A stretch of 64,000 nt of DNA from Phaeobacter gallaeciensis DSM 26640 (GTDB lineage Bacteria; Pseudomonadota; Alphaproteobacteria; Rhodobacterales; Rhodobacteraceae). Location: assembly GCF_000511385.1 (NCBI RefSeq), contig NC_023137.1, positions 2,177,001 through 2,241,000 of the forward strand, in the 5' to 3' direction. The position numbers and the translations under genes were made by a program. Below the pieces are notes generated by a model. It did not search any database, had not been told where the DNA came from, and saw only the letters and a list, made by a program, of their open reading frames with translations. Below are positions 53,865-63,348 of the stretch, piece by piece; position 1 is the stretch's first letter; each line of letters opens with the position of its first letter.

Positions 53865-54000
53865 GCCACGATTTACGCAGATCGGAACCCCTTTTGTCAC
53901 AGGGGGCTCCGTGAGCCGCCCCGGATATCTGACATCGGGGCCGACATAGCAGACTGGCGCTCCGGACACGTTTCGGGGTGCCGCAATCGGAGGAGAGACC

Positions 54001-54213
54001 ATGCCAAAACGCTTTCGCCTCACACGCCGCCTGCCGGTCGCCATGACCGAAGACGGCTACCGCCGGTTGCGAAAATTCTCGCAGGAGGCTGGCCTCGACG
54101 AAGGTGAGGCCCTCTCCTTTCTGTTTGAGAATTTCGACAGTGTGACAGACAGCGACAACCTCACCCATCGGCTGCGGCTCTTCAATGCCGAGCTTGAGGA
54201 CCGCAAACGATAG
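54001..54213 (+). CDS. Small conserved-looking protein in the beta-oxidation operon
   Basis: 70 residues, starting ATG at 54001 with GGAGGAGAG ahead of it. It is basic at the N-terminus (MPKRFRLTRRLPVAM) and acidic and helical later. I do not recognise a family. Strong ribosome site, codon use like its neighbours and position between two acyl-CoA dehydrogenase genes argue that it is real. There are no Cys and no signal. A small regulator or adaptor is possible but unproven. Confidence 0.6.
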   Translation: MPKRFRLTRRLPVAMTEDGYRRLRKFSQEAGLDEGEALSFLFENFDSVTDSDNLTHRLRLFNAELEDRKR

Positions 54214-54279
54214 GTGGGCATGCACCACCAGCAGACAACAGATGCCACAAGGCACGATACAGACACCAAGGGGAGCCCC

Positions 54280-55431
54280 ATGAGCGCAGAGCAACACTCC
54301 AGCTGGATGACCGACGAGCACCAGATGCTGGCTGATATGACAGCGCAGTTCATCACTCGTGAATGGGCGCCAAAATTCGAGACCTGGCGCAAGCAGGGCA
54401 TGATGGATCGCTCCACCTGGACTGAAGCCGGCGCGCTAGGCCTGCTTTGCCCCTCGGTACCGGAAGAATACGGCGGTGTCGGCGGTGACTTCGGCCATGA
54501 GGCCGCAATCCTGATCGAAGGCAGCCGTGCCAATCTTGCCAGTTGGGGACATGGTATCCACTCAGGCATCGTTGCGCATTATGTGCTGGCCTATGGCACC
54601 GAAGAGCAAAAACAGCGCTGGCTTCCAAAGATGATCACCGGTGAGCTGGTCGGTGCTTTGGCAATGACAGAACCCTCCACCGGGTCGGATGTTCAGCGCA
54701 TCAAGACAAAGGCCGTCAAAGACGGCAACGCCTATCGGCTGAGCGGTCAGAAAACCTTCATCACCAATGGCCAGCACGCCAACCTGATCCTGGTTGCCGC
54801 CAAAACCGACCCCTCGCAAGGTTCCAAAGGCATCTCCCTGGTGGCTGTGGAAACCGACGGCGCCGATGGCTTCAGCCGTGGCCGCAACCTCGATAAAATC
54901 GGCTGCCATGCAGCCGATACCTCGGAATTGTTCTTCGACAACGTGGAAATTGCGCCGGAGAATATTCTGGGCGGGACCGAGGGCCAGGGCTTCTACCAGA
55001 TGATGCAGCAACTGCCCCAGGAACGGCTGATCATTGCCTGCGGCGCGGTCGGCGCCATGGAAGGTGCGGTGGAACGGACCATCGCCTATTGCAAGGAGCG
55101 CGAAGCCTTCGGCGGCCCGCTTACGCAATTTCAGAACACCCGGTTCAAACTGGTCGAATGCCAGACCAAAACCAAGATCGCGCGGGCCTTCTTGGACGAA
55201 TGTATGGTCGAACATCTTCAGGGTAAGCTGACGGTCGAGAAGGCGGCGATGGCAAAATACTGGATCACCGACACACAGGGCGAAGTACTCGATGAATGCG
55301 TTCAGCTGCACGGCGGCTATGGCTTCATGCAGGAATATGCTGTGGCAGAGATGTGGGCAGATGCCCGCGTCCAGCGGATCTATGGCGGCACCAATGAGAT
55401 CATGAAGGAACTGATTGCGAGGTCCCTGTGA
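54280..55431 (+). CDS. Acyl-CoA dehydrogenase, long/branched-chain (IVD/LCAD) type
   Basis: 383 residues from [10 protein letters not shown] after AGGGGAG. The fold is the standard short acyl-CoA dehydrogenase with [12 protein letters not shown] and GQKTFITNG. The Glu of the usual C-terminal IYEGT is Gly (G369 in RIYGGTNEI). The catalytic base is instead expected at E248 in PQERLIIA, the position used by isovaleryl- and long-chain acyl-CoA dehydrogenases. This points to branched or longer substrates. It is downstream of the small ORF at 54001 and upstream of a repeat-bearing gap. Confidence 0.88.
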   Translation: MSAEQHSSWMTDEHQMLADMTAQFITREWAPKFETWRKQGMMDRSTWTEAGALGLLCPSVPEEYGGVGGDFGHEAAILIEGSRANLASWGHGIHSGIVAHYVLAYGTEEQKQRWLPKMITGELVGALAMTEPSTGSDVQRIKTKAVKDGNAYRLSGQKTFITNGQHANLILVAAKTDPSQGSKGISLVAVETDGADGFSRGRNLDKIGCHAADTSELFFDNVEIAPENILGGTEGQGFYQMMQQLPQERLIIACGAVGAMEGAVERTIAYCKEREAFGGPLTQFQNTRFKLVECQTKTKIARAFLDECMVEHLQGKLTVEKAAMAKYWITDTQGEVLDECVQLHGGYGFMQEYAVAEMWADARVQRIYGGTNEIMKELIARSL

Positions 55432-55463
55432 CAGTGCTGACGGCATCAAGCGCCGCATCTGAG

Positions 55464-55656
55464 GGAGGCCTCCGGCGGGAGTATTTGGGGAAAGGTGACA
55501 GGATGAGACGCGCCTCCCCCCGAGCTCTCCGCCTAATGGGTCGGCGCGCCGTCACCTTTCACGAGCATCGGCTCTCCAGCCTGTCCCGCACTGCCATCGT
55601 CGCGTCACCACTGTTAATGCGGAGTGAACACTCCGTCATCTTTCCACAAATACTCC
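55464..55656. repeat. Inverted intergenic repeat unit between acdA-type gene and GST gene
   Basis: GGAGTATTTGGGGAAAGGTGAC (55478-55499, quoted as two halves GGAGTATTTGG and GGAAAGGTGAC) recurs inverted at 55635-55656 with 20 of 22 bases identical. A third partial copy, GTCACCTTTC (55551-55560), is inverted to the first. A perfect palindrome GGAGGCCTCC stands at 55464-55473. The 281-base gap holds no convincing gene. Similar 'GGCGGGAGTATTT' intergenic elements are common in Rhodobacteraceae. Confidence 0.6.
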
Positions 55657-55712
55657 ACGGGGGTGTGGGGGTGTGAAACCCCCATGCGCTCCGGCAACCG
55701 GAAGGACATGTC

Positions 55713-56351
55713 ATGAGCATCAAACTCTACTGTTTCGGCGAAAGCGGCCATTCCTACAAGGCAGCACTCGCGCTTGAACTGGGCGGGATCGTCTGGGAAC
55801 CGGTCTTTGTCGATTTCTTCAGCGGCACCACACGCGGCGAGACCTTTCGCAGCGACGTAAATGACATGGGAGAATGCCCGGTTCTGGTCGACGGTGATCT
55901 GACGCTCAGCCAATCGGGTGTCATACAACAGTATCTTTCCGACACTTATGGCAAGTTCGGGGGCACCACCCCCGAAGAAAAGCGCGAGATATTGCGCTGG
56001 CAACTGTGGGACAATCACAAACTGTCCTCCAACGCAGGGCTTTGCCGCTTCCTGATGAATTTCCTGCCTGAAGACAAACGCCCGCAGGAGGTAATCGCCT
56101 TCCTGCAAGGGCGGCTGAAGGCGGCTTATGCGATCCTGGACAAACACCTTGAGGGACGCAACTGGATCGTGGGCGACGGCCTCACCAACGCCGATCTGAC
56201 CTGCTGTTCCTACCTCTACTATCCTGAACCCTTCGGCTTCGAACGAGCCGAGTGGCCGAATATCGACGCTTGGCTCTCACGGCTGAGCGCGCAACCGGGC
56301 TGGAAAGCCCCCTACGATCTAATGCCCGGCAACCCGTCGGACCGAGCCTGA
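55713..56351 (+). CDS. Glutathione S-transferase family protein
   Basis: 212 residues. The N-terminal thioredoxin-like domain (1-80) has a likely catalytic Ser in FGESGHSYKAALAL, the cis-Pro in ECPVLVDGD and the glutathione-contact LSQSGVIQQYL. The C-terminal helical domain has WIVGDGLTNADLTC. It lies in the beta-oxidation gene series, 10 bases before the thiolase gene. Its role there could be detoxification of reactive acyl or enoyl compounds; that is a guess. Confidence 0.88.
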   Translation: MSIKLYCFGESGHSYKAALALELGGIVWEPVFVDFFSGTTRGETFRSDVNDMGECPVLVDGDLTLSQSGVIQQYLSDTYGKFGGTTPEEKREILRWQLWDNHKLSSNAGLCRFLMNFLPEDKRPQEVIAFLQGRLKAAYAILDKHLEGRNWIVGDGLTNADLTCCSYLYYPEPFGFERAEWPNIDAWLSRLSAQPGWKAPYDLMPGNPSDRA

Positions 56352-56361
56352 GGAGACAGAT

Positions 56362-57573
56362 ATGACCGAAGCCTATATCTATGACGCCGTGCGCACCCCG
56401 CGCGGCAAGGGGCGCAAGGATGGGTCCTTGCATGAAGTGACAGCCGCGCGGCTGTCCGCAGTGGCACTCAACGCTCTGAAAGACCGCAATAACCTCGAAG
56501 GCCACGCGGTTGAAGATGTGATCTGGGGCAACGTCACCCAGATTGGTGAGCAAGGCGCCTGCCTAGCGCGGACTGCAGTTCTGGCGTCTGACTTGGATGA
56601 ATCGATCCCCGGCGTCTCCATCAACCGCTTCTGCGCCTCCGGTCTGGAAGCGGTGAACATGGCCGCCAACCAGGTCCGTGGCCGCGCCGGTCACGCCTAT
56701 ATCGCGGGCGGGGTGGAATCCATGAGCCGCGTGCCTATGGGCATGGACGGTGGCGCCATCGCGGTTGATCCCGCTATCGCGATCGAGAACTATTTTGTCC
56801 CACAGGGGATTTCAGCGGATATCATTGCCACCGAGTATGGGTTCTCGCGTGATGACGCTGACGCAATGGCAATGGAATCCCAGCGCCGGGCCAAGGCTGC
56901 CTGGGACGACAACCGGTTTGCTGGCAGCGTCGTACCTGTGCGTGACATCAACGGGCTGACCATCCTGGACCACGACGAATACATGCGCCCCGGCACCGAT
57001 ATGCAGTCGCTGGGCGGTCTGAACCCCGCGTTCCAGATGATGGGCGAGCAGATGCCCGGCTTCGACAAGATCGCAATGCTGAAGTATCCGCATCTGGAGC
57101 GGATCAATCACATTCACCACGCCGGTAACTCCTCCGGTATCGTGGATGGCGCTGCCGCCGTGCTGATCGGCGATAAGGAATTTGGCGAGGCGATGGGTCT
57201 GAAACCCCGTGCCCGCATCAAAGCAACAGCTAAAATCGGCACCGACCCCACCATCATGCTGACCGGCCCCGTGCCCGTCACAGAAAAGATCCTGCGCGAC
57301 AATGGGATGGAGATCGGCGACATCGACCTGTTTGAGGTCAATGAGGCCTTCGCCAGTGTTGTGATGCGGTTTGAGCAGGCCTTTGGCGTGGATCATGACA
57401 AGGTGAACGTCAACGGCGGCTCCATCGCGATGGGCCATCCGCTGGGAGCCACCGGCGCAATGATCCTCGGCGCGCTGCTGGATGAGCTGGAGCGCAGCGA
57501 CCGGGAAACCGGCCTTGCCACGCTCTGCATCGGGTCCGGCATGGGCGCGGCCACCATCATTGAACGCGTGTAA
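56362..57573 (+). CDS. fadA: Acetyl-CoA C-acyltransferase (3-ketoacyl-CoA thiolase)
   Basis: 403 residues. The nucleophilic Cys is C91 in [11 protein letters not shown], with His H359 in GHPLGATG and Cys C389 in [10 protein letters not shown]. It cleaves 3-ketoacyl-CoA in the last step of beta-oxidation. The length and sequence follow the FadA/FadI group rather than PhaA. It starts after GAGGAGACAG, 10 bases past the GST. The bifunctional FadB/FadJ-like gene follows 23 bases later. The symbol marks function; FadI is an equal possibility. Confidence 0.92.
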   Translation: MTEAYIYDAVRTPRGKGRKDGSLHEVTAARLSAVALNALKDRNNLEGHAVEDVIWGNVTQIGEQGACLARTAVLASDLDESIPGVSINRFCASGLEAVNMAANQVRGRAGHAYIAGGVESMSRVPMGMDGGAIAVDPAIAIENYFVPQGISADIIATEYGFSRDDADAMAMESQRRAKAAWDDNRFAGSVVPVRDINGLTILDHDEYMRPGTDMQSLGGLNPAFQMMGEQMPGFDKIAMLKYPHLERINHIHHAGNSSGIVDGAAAVLIGDKEFGEAMGLKPRARIKATAKIGTDPTIMLTGPVPVTEKILRDNGMEIGDIDLFEVNEAFASVVMRFEQAFGVDHDKVNVNGGSIAMGHPLGATGAMILGALLDELERSDRETGLATLCIGSGMGAATIIERV

Positions 57574-57596
57574 CCCAGGCGGCAGGAGAAGAAGAT

Positions 57597-59798
57597 ATGT
57601 CTGATTTCACAATGAAAAAAGACGCCGACGGCGTCGCCATCATCACCTGGGACTGCCCCGGCAAGACTATGAACGTGCTGAACGGCCAGGCGATGATCGA
57701 CCTCGACGGCTTGGTCGACGATGCGCTGGCAGACGACGCGGTCAAGGGCATCGTGATCACCTCTGGCAAGAAAGACTTTGCCGGTGGCATGGACCTCAAT
57801 GTGCTGGCCAAGATGAAAGAGGATGCCGGTGACGAGCCCGCGCGGGGTCTGTTCGAAGGCATCATGAAAATGCACGAAGGTCTGCGCAAGATCGAACGTG
57901 CTGGCATGGATCCCAAGACCAACAAAGGTGGCAAGCCGGTCGCAGCGGCCCTGCCCGGTACTGCCGTTGGCATCGGTCTGGAACTGCCGCTGTCCACGCA
58001 CCGCATCTTTGCCGCCGATAATCCGAAGGCCAAGATCGGCCTGCCGGAAATCATGGTTGGCATCTTCCCCGGTGCTGGCGGCACCACCCGTCTGGTGCGC
58101 AAGATGGGTGCCATGGCGGCGGCCCCTTTCCTGCTGGAAGGCAAGCTGGTTGATCCCAAGAAAGCCAAGGGCGCTGGCATCATCGACGACGTTGTCGAAG
58201 ATCCGCTGGCCGCTGCGCGCGCCTGGGTTCTGGAGGCAAAAGACGCCGATATCGTCAAACCCTGGGATGCGAAGGGCTACAAGATGCCCGGTGGCGCGCC
58301 CTATCACCCTGCGGGCTTCATGACCTTCCTTGGTGCGGCAGCCATGGTACATGGCAAAACCTTTGGTGCCTTCCCGGCGGCCAAGGCTCTGCTGAGTGCC
58401 GTCTATGAGGGGGCGCTCGTGCCCTTTGACACCGCGCTGAAGATCGAGGCGCGTTGGTTCACCCATGTTCTGATGAACCCCTCCTCCGAGGCGATGATCC
58501 GTTCGCTCTTCCTCAATAAGGAAGCGCTGGAAAAAGGCGCGGTGCGCCCGGCGGGTATCGAGGATCAGTCGGTCAAAAAAATCGGCGTTCTGGGCGCTGG
58601 CATGATGGGGGCAGGTATCGCGCTGGTCTCCGCTCAGGCTGGCATGGAGGTTGTGCTGATCGACCGTGATCAGGACGCTGCTGACAAGGGAAAGGCCTAT
58701 ACAGAGAGCTATCTCGACAAGGGCATCAAGCGCGGCAAAGTCACCGCCGAGAAGAAAGAGGCGATGCTATCGCGCATCACCGCAACGCCGGATCTGGACA
58801 CGCTCAAGGGCTGTGATCTGATCATTGAGGCGGTGTTTGAAGATCCCGGTGTCAAAGCCGAGATGACCAAAAAGGTCGAGGCGATCATTCCTGAGGATTG
58901 CATTTTCGCCTCCAACACCTCGACCCTGCCGATCACCGATCTGGCAGAGGCCTCGGTGCGGCCGGAACAGTTCATCGGCATTCACTTCTTCTCACCGGTG
59001 GAAAAAATGTTCCTGGTGGAGATCATCAAAGGTGAGAAAACCGGTGATCGCGCGGTGGCCAAAGCGCTGGATTACGTGCGTCAGATCCGCAAAACACCGA
59101 TCGTGGTCAATGATGCGCGGTTCTTCTACTGCAACCGCTGCATCATCCCTTACGTGAACGAAGGCGCACGGATGATCACCGAGGGCGTTGCCCCGGCGCT
59201 GATCGACAATGCCGCACGTCAGCTGGGTTTCCCTGTGGGGCCGATCCAACTGACCGATGAGACCTCGATCGATCTGGGCGCCAAAATTGCCCGCGCCACC
59301 AAAGCGGCGATGGGCGATGCTTACCCTGAAAGCGCTGCGGATGATCTGATCTTCTGGATGGAAGAACAGGGGCGTCTGGGCCGCAAATCCAACGCTGGTT
59401 TCTTTGACTATGACGACAAGGGTAAGCGTCAGGGCTACTGGAAGGGGATGCAGGAGAAATACCCGCAGGCCGAGGAACAGCCCGATCTGATCGAAGTGCA
59501 GGAACGCCTGATGTTTGCGCAGGTTCTGGAAGCTGTGCGGGCGCTGGAAGAGGGGGTTCTGATGGACATCCGCGAAGGCGACGTAGGCGCTATTCTGGCC
59601 TGGGGCTTTGCGCCTTGGTCCGGTGGTCCGCTGAGCTGGCTCGACATTATCGGCACGCCCTATGCGGCTGAGCGCTGCGATCAGTTGACCGCGAAATACG
59701 GTGAGCGCTTCACCTGCCCGCCGCTGCTGCGCGAGATGGCGGAGAAGGGTCAGACCTTCTACGGTCGCTTTAACCCTGAGGCCGAGAAAGCCGCCTGA
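57597..59798 (+). CDS. fadJ: Bifunctional enoyl-CoA hydratase/3-hydroxyacyl-CoA dehydrogenase
   Basis: 733 residues. The N-terminal crotonase domain keeps both catalytic Glu residues, E129 (GIGLELPL) and E151 ([12 protein letters not shown]). The dehydrogenase domain starts near residue 325 with [14 protein letters not shown] for NAD and includes the catalytic region [15 protein letters not shown]. It catalyses the hydration and oxidation steps of beta-oxidation, feeding the thiolase. FadB and FadJ cannot be told apart confidently; I use fadJ because the thiolase precedes it. A terminator follows. Confidence 0.92.
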   Translation: MSDFTMKKDADGVAIITWDCPGKTMNVLNGQAMIDLDGLVDDALADDAVKGIVITSGKKDFAGGMDLNVLAKMKEDAGDEPARGLFEGIMKMHEGLRKIERAGMDPKTNKGGKPVAAALPGTAVGIGLELPLSTHRIFAADNPKAKIGLPEIMVGIFPGAGGTTRLVRKMGAMAAAPFLLEGKLVDPKKAKGAGIIDDVVEDPLAAARAWVLEAKDADIVKPWDAKGYKMPGGAPYHPAGFMTFLGAAAMVHGKTFGAFPAAKALLSAVYEGALVPFDTALKIEARWFTHVLMNPSSEAMIRSLFLNKEALEKGAVRPAGIEDQSVKKIGVLGAGMMGAGIALVSAQAGMEVVLIDRDQDAADKGKAYTESYLDKGIKRGKVTAEKKEAMLSRITATPDLDTLKGCDLIIEAVFEDPGVKAEMTKKVEAIIPEDCIFASNTSTLPITDLAEASVRPEQFIGIHFFSPVEKMFLVEIIKGEKTGDRAVAKALDYVRQIRKTPIVVNDARFFYCNRCIIPYVNEGARMITEGVAPALIDNAARQLGFPVGPIQLTDETSIDLGAKIARATKAAMGDAYPESAADDLIFWMEEQGRLGRKSNAGFFDYDDKGKRQGYWKGMQEKYPQAEEQPDLIEVQERLMFAQVLEAVRALEEGVLMDIREGDVGAILAWGFAPWSGGPLSWLDIIGTPYAAERCDQLTAKYGERFTCPPLLREMAEKGQTFYGRFNPEAEKAA

Positions 59799-59826
59799 TC
59801 AGGCAACAACAATCCAAACACATCTG

Positions 59827-59854
59827 AAAGCGGCGCCCTTGGGTGCCGCTTTTT
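59827..59854 (+). terminator. Rho-independent terminator after fadJ
   Basis: AAAGCGGCGCCC and GGGTGCCGCTTT pair around a TT loop (one G-T pair), followed by TT. It lies 28 bases past the fadJ stop. Confidence 0.85.
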
Positions 59855-59888
59855 CACGTCAAGGCATCTGATGAAGCATATGTAAACA

Positions 59889-59923
59889 CAACAAAAGCCG
59901 CCTCCGGATTGGATGGCGGCTTT
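59889..59923 (-). terminator. Rho-independent terminator after the Hint gene
   Basis: AAAGCCGCC / GGCGGCTTT is a perfect 9-base-pair stem with a 12-base loop. On the minus strand it is followed by TGTTGTG after the TTTT of the stem. It terminates the Hint gene and may also serve fadJ from the other side. Confidence 0.75.
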
Positions 59924-59948
59924 GATTTGGTCCTGTGGTTTCCTAAAG

Positions 59949-60638
59949 TTAGATCACCGCAGCATATTCCGCCGCGCCATGGCCACCGGGCCCGATCGGT
60001 AGGGTATTGGCCCAGGCGCTTTCCTCAGTGATCATATCGATCACCAATTCTCGGGCTGTCTCGGGCTGCAGCACGCGATACAGATCCGGCTGCGCGCTTG
60101 TGTCGAACGACAGCAGGTCACGCGGTGAGACGCTGAATCCCAGCAGACCCGCCTCCAGATAGATGACTTCGTCCTGTGCGAAGCGCGGCACGACGATCTC
60201 CAGCCGGGTCTCTGGTTCCGCGCGGCGGATCCCGCGATAGCCTTCCAGCGCGCAGGCTGGCACCACGACAAAGGGATCACCCTGCCCGTCACAGGCCAGA
60301 TCGCTTTCGATCAGAATTCCCTGGTTCGGCATCACCCAAAGCGGCGCTCGATTGTTCAGCGCATCCTGCGGAATATAGACCGGACATGTCAGTGGATTGG
60401 GGGCACCGCTGGTCAGCAATAGCGTCTCGCGGTGGATATCGACGATGGGCTGCATCCCATGGTCAAAGGTAAGGGCCATATCGCCCACGGCCAGGGCCTC
60501 AACCGGGCGCCAACCTAGATGTGAGGCCACATGCGTGCCCGACAGGATCCCACCCTGTCCGGTTGCGACCAACGGGTACTCTGTCGCCAGAGCCTCGGCC
60601 ATCGGAGAGAGCTTGCGTTTCAGCAGCCAATCCAGCAT
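59949..60638 (-). CDS. Hint domain (Hint_2-type) protein, degenerate
   Basis: 229 residues. A Hedgehog/intein fold is recognisable from GTHVASHLGWRPVEALAVGD (34-53), then LTFDHGMQPIVDIHRE. Functional Hint domains start with Cys (or Ser) and keep a histidine in an SPxHR-like block. Here the first position is Gly (GILSGT), and the later block reads MPNQGILI, so both are lost. It probably does not self-process. Such proteins are common in Rhodobacteraceae, often beside secreted or calcium-binding proteins, but none is adjacent. The function is unknown. Confidence 0.75.
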   Translation of the reverse strand: MLDWLLKRKLSPMAEALATEYPLVATGQGGILSGTHVASHLGWRPVEALAVGDMALTFDHGMQPIVDIHRETLLLTSGAPNPLTCPVYIPQDALNNRAPLWVMPNQGILIESDLACDGQGDPFVVVPACALEGYRGIRRAEPETRLEIVVPRFAQDEVIYLEAGLLGFSVSPRDLLSFDTSAQPDLYRVLQPETARELVIDMITEESAWANTLPIGPGGHGAAEYAAVI

Positions 60639-60802
60639 CGGTTTTCCCTTTCACCAAGGCAGCCATACGTTCTGCATGACCCGTCACGTTACCCGTCCGT
60701 CAGGCGACATGAGCCGACCTGCGGGAGAGTTGATCAAAAGCACGGATCGAAGATACCCCGCTTTGGCGAAGGCTTCGGACCACAAATGATTCCATCTCTC
60801 GA

Positions 60803-61468
60803 CTACTGGTCTATCGGTGAATCGTTAAAAGAGTATTCAAACTGGGCAAGATCCTCCGCACAGGCCTCTGTCACTGCTCTGCGGGATGCGTCCGTATAGG
60901 ATTCCTGCCAACTGCGCGGACGATCAGAGATATTGGCCACAGGCAGGTGCAACTCAAACCCCAGATGATCAAACAGAGGTGCAGCGTCCCGCGCGAAATG
61001 TTCCAGCCGGATATAGCAGGCGCATTGTTCCACCCCGTCCGCACGCCGCATGTAGGCGCACGCCGGGTTTGCGCGAAACGCTGTCAGCATCTGCGGATGA
61101 CAGGCAAAATCCTCAAAATTCAGCGCTTTCGCCAGCGGCACGGACGGATGATCAAAACTCTGCATCCGAAGCCAGTGATAAAGGCTCAGCACCCGATCAA
61201 AGGGGTTGCGCACCAATGTGAAGGCAAAGAGACGCCGCAGCTGGTCATCCGGCAGCAGACCGTCGATATCGGCCAATGTTGAATGTTTCCACAACCGTCC
61301 CCGGGTTTTGACCCCTTGCAAACGCCGCCTGCGTTTGCGCGCTTTGGGCGTATCCCCGAGCATCAGATCATCCGCCATCGCCCGCGCTTCCAGCGCCAGC
61401 GACAACGCGGTGCCCCCGGTCTTGGGGATATGCACAAAGACATAGGAACGGCCAGGCGACAGGATCAT
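60803..61468 (-). CDS. Sulfotransferase family protein
   Basis: 221 residues from MILSPGRSYVFVHIPKTGGT. The PAPS-binding loop is HIPKTGGTAL (14-23) and the 3'-phosphate motif is TLVRNPFDRVLSLYHW (about 92-107). These features match the Sulfotransfer_2 (carbohydrate-type) family. A larger upstream reading frame crosses the next gene and is rejected. It would transfer sulfate from PAPS to a glycan or lipid; the acceptor is unknown. It neighbours no polysaccharide cluster. It is divergent from the acyl-CoA synthetase gene. Confidence 0.85.
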   Translation of the reverse strand: MILSPGRSYVFVHIPKTGGTALSLALEARAMADDLMLGDTPKARKRRRRLQGVKTRGRLWKHSTLADIDGLLPDDQLRRLFAFTLVRNPFDRVLSLYHWLRMQSFDHPSVPLAKALNFEDFACHPQMLTAFRANPACAYMRRADGVEQCACYIRLEHFARDAAPLFDHLGFELHLPVANISDRPRSWQESYTDASRRAVTEACAEDLAQFEYSFNDSPIDQ

Positions 61469-61606
61469 GCCCGGCAGGCTAAGCACTTTGCAGTACAAAG
61501 AAAACCTAAGCGACGCACACAAAAATGTCTTATCTCTTCCCTTGACTGCAACTTTGCGCAATATCTTTTTGCAAAAGCGCATGAATAATCTTGGGAGGAG
61601 GCAAGT

Positions 61607-63235
61607 ATGGGCTGGATGTCGGACGAGTCGGGACTGGAGAAAACCGCCGCCAATTATGTGCCACTGACGCCGCTGTCGCATCTGCGCCGCGCCGCCCATG
61701 TGTTTGCGGATGTGCCCGCCGTGGTCTACGGCACTCATCGCAAAACCTATGCGGCCTACTATGATCGCTGCACGCGGCTGGCTTCGGCCCTTGCCGGAAT
61801 GGGAGTCCGACCGGGCGACGTCGTGGCAACACTGATCCCCAATCTTCCCGCTCAGGCCGAGGCGCATTTTGGTGTTCCCGCCTGTGGTGCTGTTCTCAAC
61901 ACCATCAACACCCGCCTTGATGTCAGCACAGTTGCCTATATTTTCGACCATGGCGAGGCCAAGGTGGTGCTGGCGGATAGCCAGTTTCTGCCCCTCGCAG
62001 AAGCGGCAAAGGCCGCTTGTGACGGGCCCGGCCCGCTGATCATCGAGGTACCGGATGATCAGGCCGGCCATCCAGCATCAGGCCGCCATCCGATCTATGA
62101 GGATATTCTGGCCGCTGCCGCCCATGATTTCGACTGGATCATGCCCCGGGACGAATGGGAAAGCCTTGCGCTGAATTATACTTCCGGCACCACGGGTCGG
62201 CCCAAGGGCGTTGTCTATCATCATCGCGGCGCGTACCTCATGACCATGGGTACCGTGATTTCCTGGCGCATGGTGATGCAGCCGAAATATCTCGCCATTG
62301 TGCCCCTGTTTCATTGCAACGGCTGGAACCACAGCTGGATGATGCCGGTTCTGGGGGGCACGCTGATCTGTTGTCGTGATATCACCGCGCCTGCAATCTA
62401 TGATGCCATCGCCGACGAAGGTGTAACCCATTTCGGAGGTGCTCCGATTGTGCTGAACATGCTGGTCAATGCGCCCGAAGAGGAGCGCCGCAGCTTTGAT
62501 CACACGGTAGAAGTCTTCACCGCAGGCGCCCCGCCCGCGCCCGCAACGCTGGAGAAAATCGAAGCGCTCGGCTTTCATGTCACACAGGTCTACGGGCTTA
62601 CGGAAACCTACGGCCATGTCACCGAATGCCTGTGGAAAGGCGACAGCTGGGATACGCTGGACCAACAGGGGCGCGCCGCGATCAAAGCCCGTCAGGGCGT
62701 CGCCTTCCCGATGATGGATCATATCACGGTCATGTCCGATGAGATGCAGCAGATCGCGATGAACGGGCAAGATCAGGGCGAAATCGTGATGCGCGGCAAC
62801 TCGGTCATGAAAGGCTATCTGAAGAACCCCGAGGCCACCGCCGAAGCATTCCAAGGCGGATATTTCCACTCAGGCGATATCGCCGTGCAGCACCCGGATG
62901 GCTACATCCAGATCGCGGATCGCGCGAAGGATATCATCATCTCCGGCGGCGAGAATATCTCTTCGGTTGAGGTGGAGGGCGTGTTGATGGGGCACCCGGA
63001 TGTAAACCTTGCAGCTGTGGTTGCCAAACCAGACGAGAAATGGGGCGAGGTGCCCTGCGCCTTTGTCGAACTGAAACCCGGAGCAACCGTGGCCCCCGCC
63101 GATCTGATCCGTTTTGCACGCGAAACGCTGGCAGGTTTCAAGGCGCCAAAACAGGTGATCTTTCAAGAACTTCCCAAAACCTCGACCGGGAAAATCCAGA
63201 AATTCGAACTGCGCCAACAGGCCAAGTCACTCTGA
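61607..63235 (+). CDS. Acyl-CoA synthetase (AMP-forming, medium/long chain)
   Basis: 542 residues. The ATG at 61607 follows GGGAGGAGGC. It is an ANL-family enzyme: the P-loop is YTSGTTGRPKG (about 189-199), then YGLTETYGH, and the hinge region SGDIAVQHPDGYIQIADRAKDII (about 424-446), with the catalytic Lys in PKTSTGKIQKF near the end. It activates a carboxylic acid to its CoA ester, so it probably feeds the beta-oxidation set upstream. DmdB-like and other subgroups share this pattern, so the chain length is open. A symbol is not assigned. Confidence 0.9.
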   Translation: MGWMSDESGLEKTAANYVPLTPLSHLRRAAHVFADVPAVVYGTHRKTYAAYYDRCTRLASALAGMGVRPGDVVATLIPNLPAQAEAHFGVPACGAVLNTINTRLDVSTVAYIFDHGEAKVVLADSQFLPLAEAAKAACDGPGPLIIEVPDDQAGHPASGRHPIYEDILAAAAHDFDWIMPRDEWESLALNYTSGTTGRPKGVVYHHRGAYLMTMGTVISWRMVMQPKYLAIVPLFHCNGWNHSWMMPVLGGTLICCRDITAPAIYDAIADEGVTHFGGAPIVLNMLVNAPEEERRSFDHTVEVFTAGAPPAPATLEKIEALGFHVTQVYGLTETYGHVTECLWKGDSWDTLDQQGRAAIKARQGVAFPMMDHITVMSDEMQQIAMNGQDQGEIVMRGNSVMKGYLKNPEATAEAFQGGYFHSGDIAVQHPDGYIQIADRAKDIIISGGENISSVEVEGVLMGHPDVNLAAVVAKPDEKWGEVPCAFVELKPGATVAPADLIRFARETLAGFKAPKQVIFQELPKTSTGKIQKFELRQQAKSL

Positions 63236-63348
63236 TATGGGTTCATAAAGCACGCGCGGGCGGAACGGTCGCAAAGTCAATTGCTGACGCCCGGATCGCC
63301 GTGCTATTTGATCTGTGAACAATTATCAGAAAAGGTGCATCGTTTTTC

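Noticed and set aside
51897..54044. 715-codon open frame on the minus strand, antisense to the acyl-CoA dehydrogenase
   Set aside because: It mirrors the strongly supported gene at 52083-53864, matches no family pattern I know, and is the kind of antisense frame that high-GC codon bias creates.
55428..55676. 82-codon plus-strand frame after the second acyl-CoA dehydrogenase
   Set aside because: It is formed mostly by the intergenic repeat unit, has no ribosome site and looks unlike a protein.
61540..61585. Possible promoter TTGACT with TATCTT before the acyl-CoA synthetase
   Set aside because: The spacing is about 14 bases, too short for a sigma-70 promoter, and no better -10 is seen.
61469..62071. 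N-terminal 201-codon extension of the sulfotransferase frame
   Set aside because: It lies opposite the acyl-CoA synthetase start; the family begins at MILSPGRSYVF (61468).
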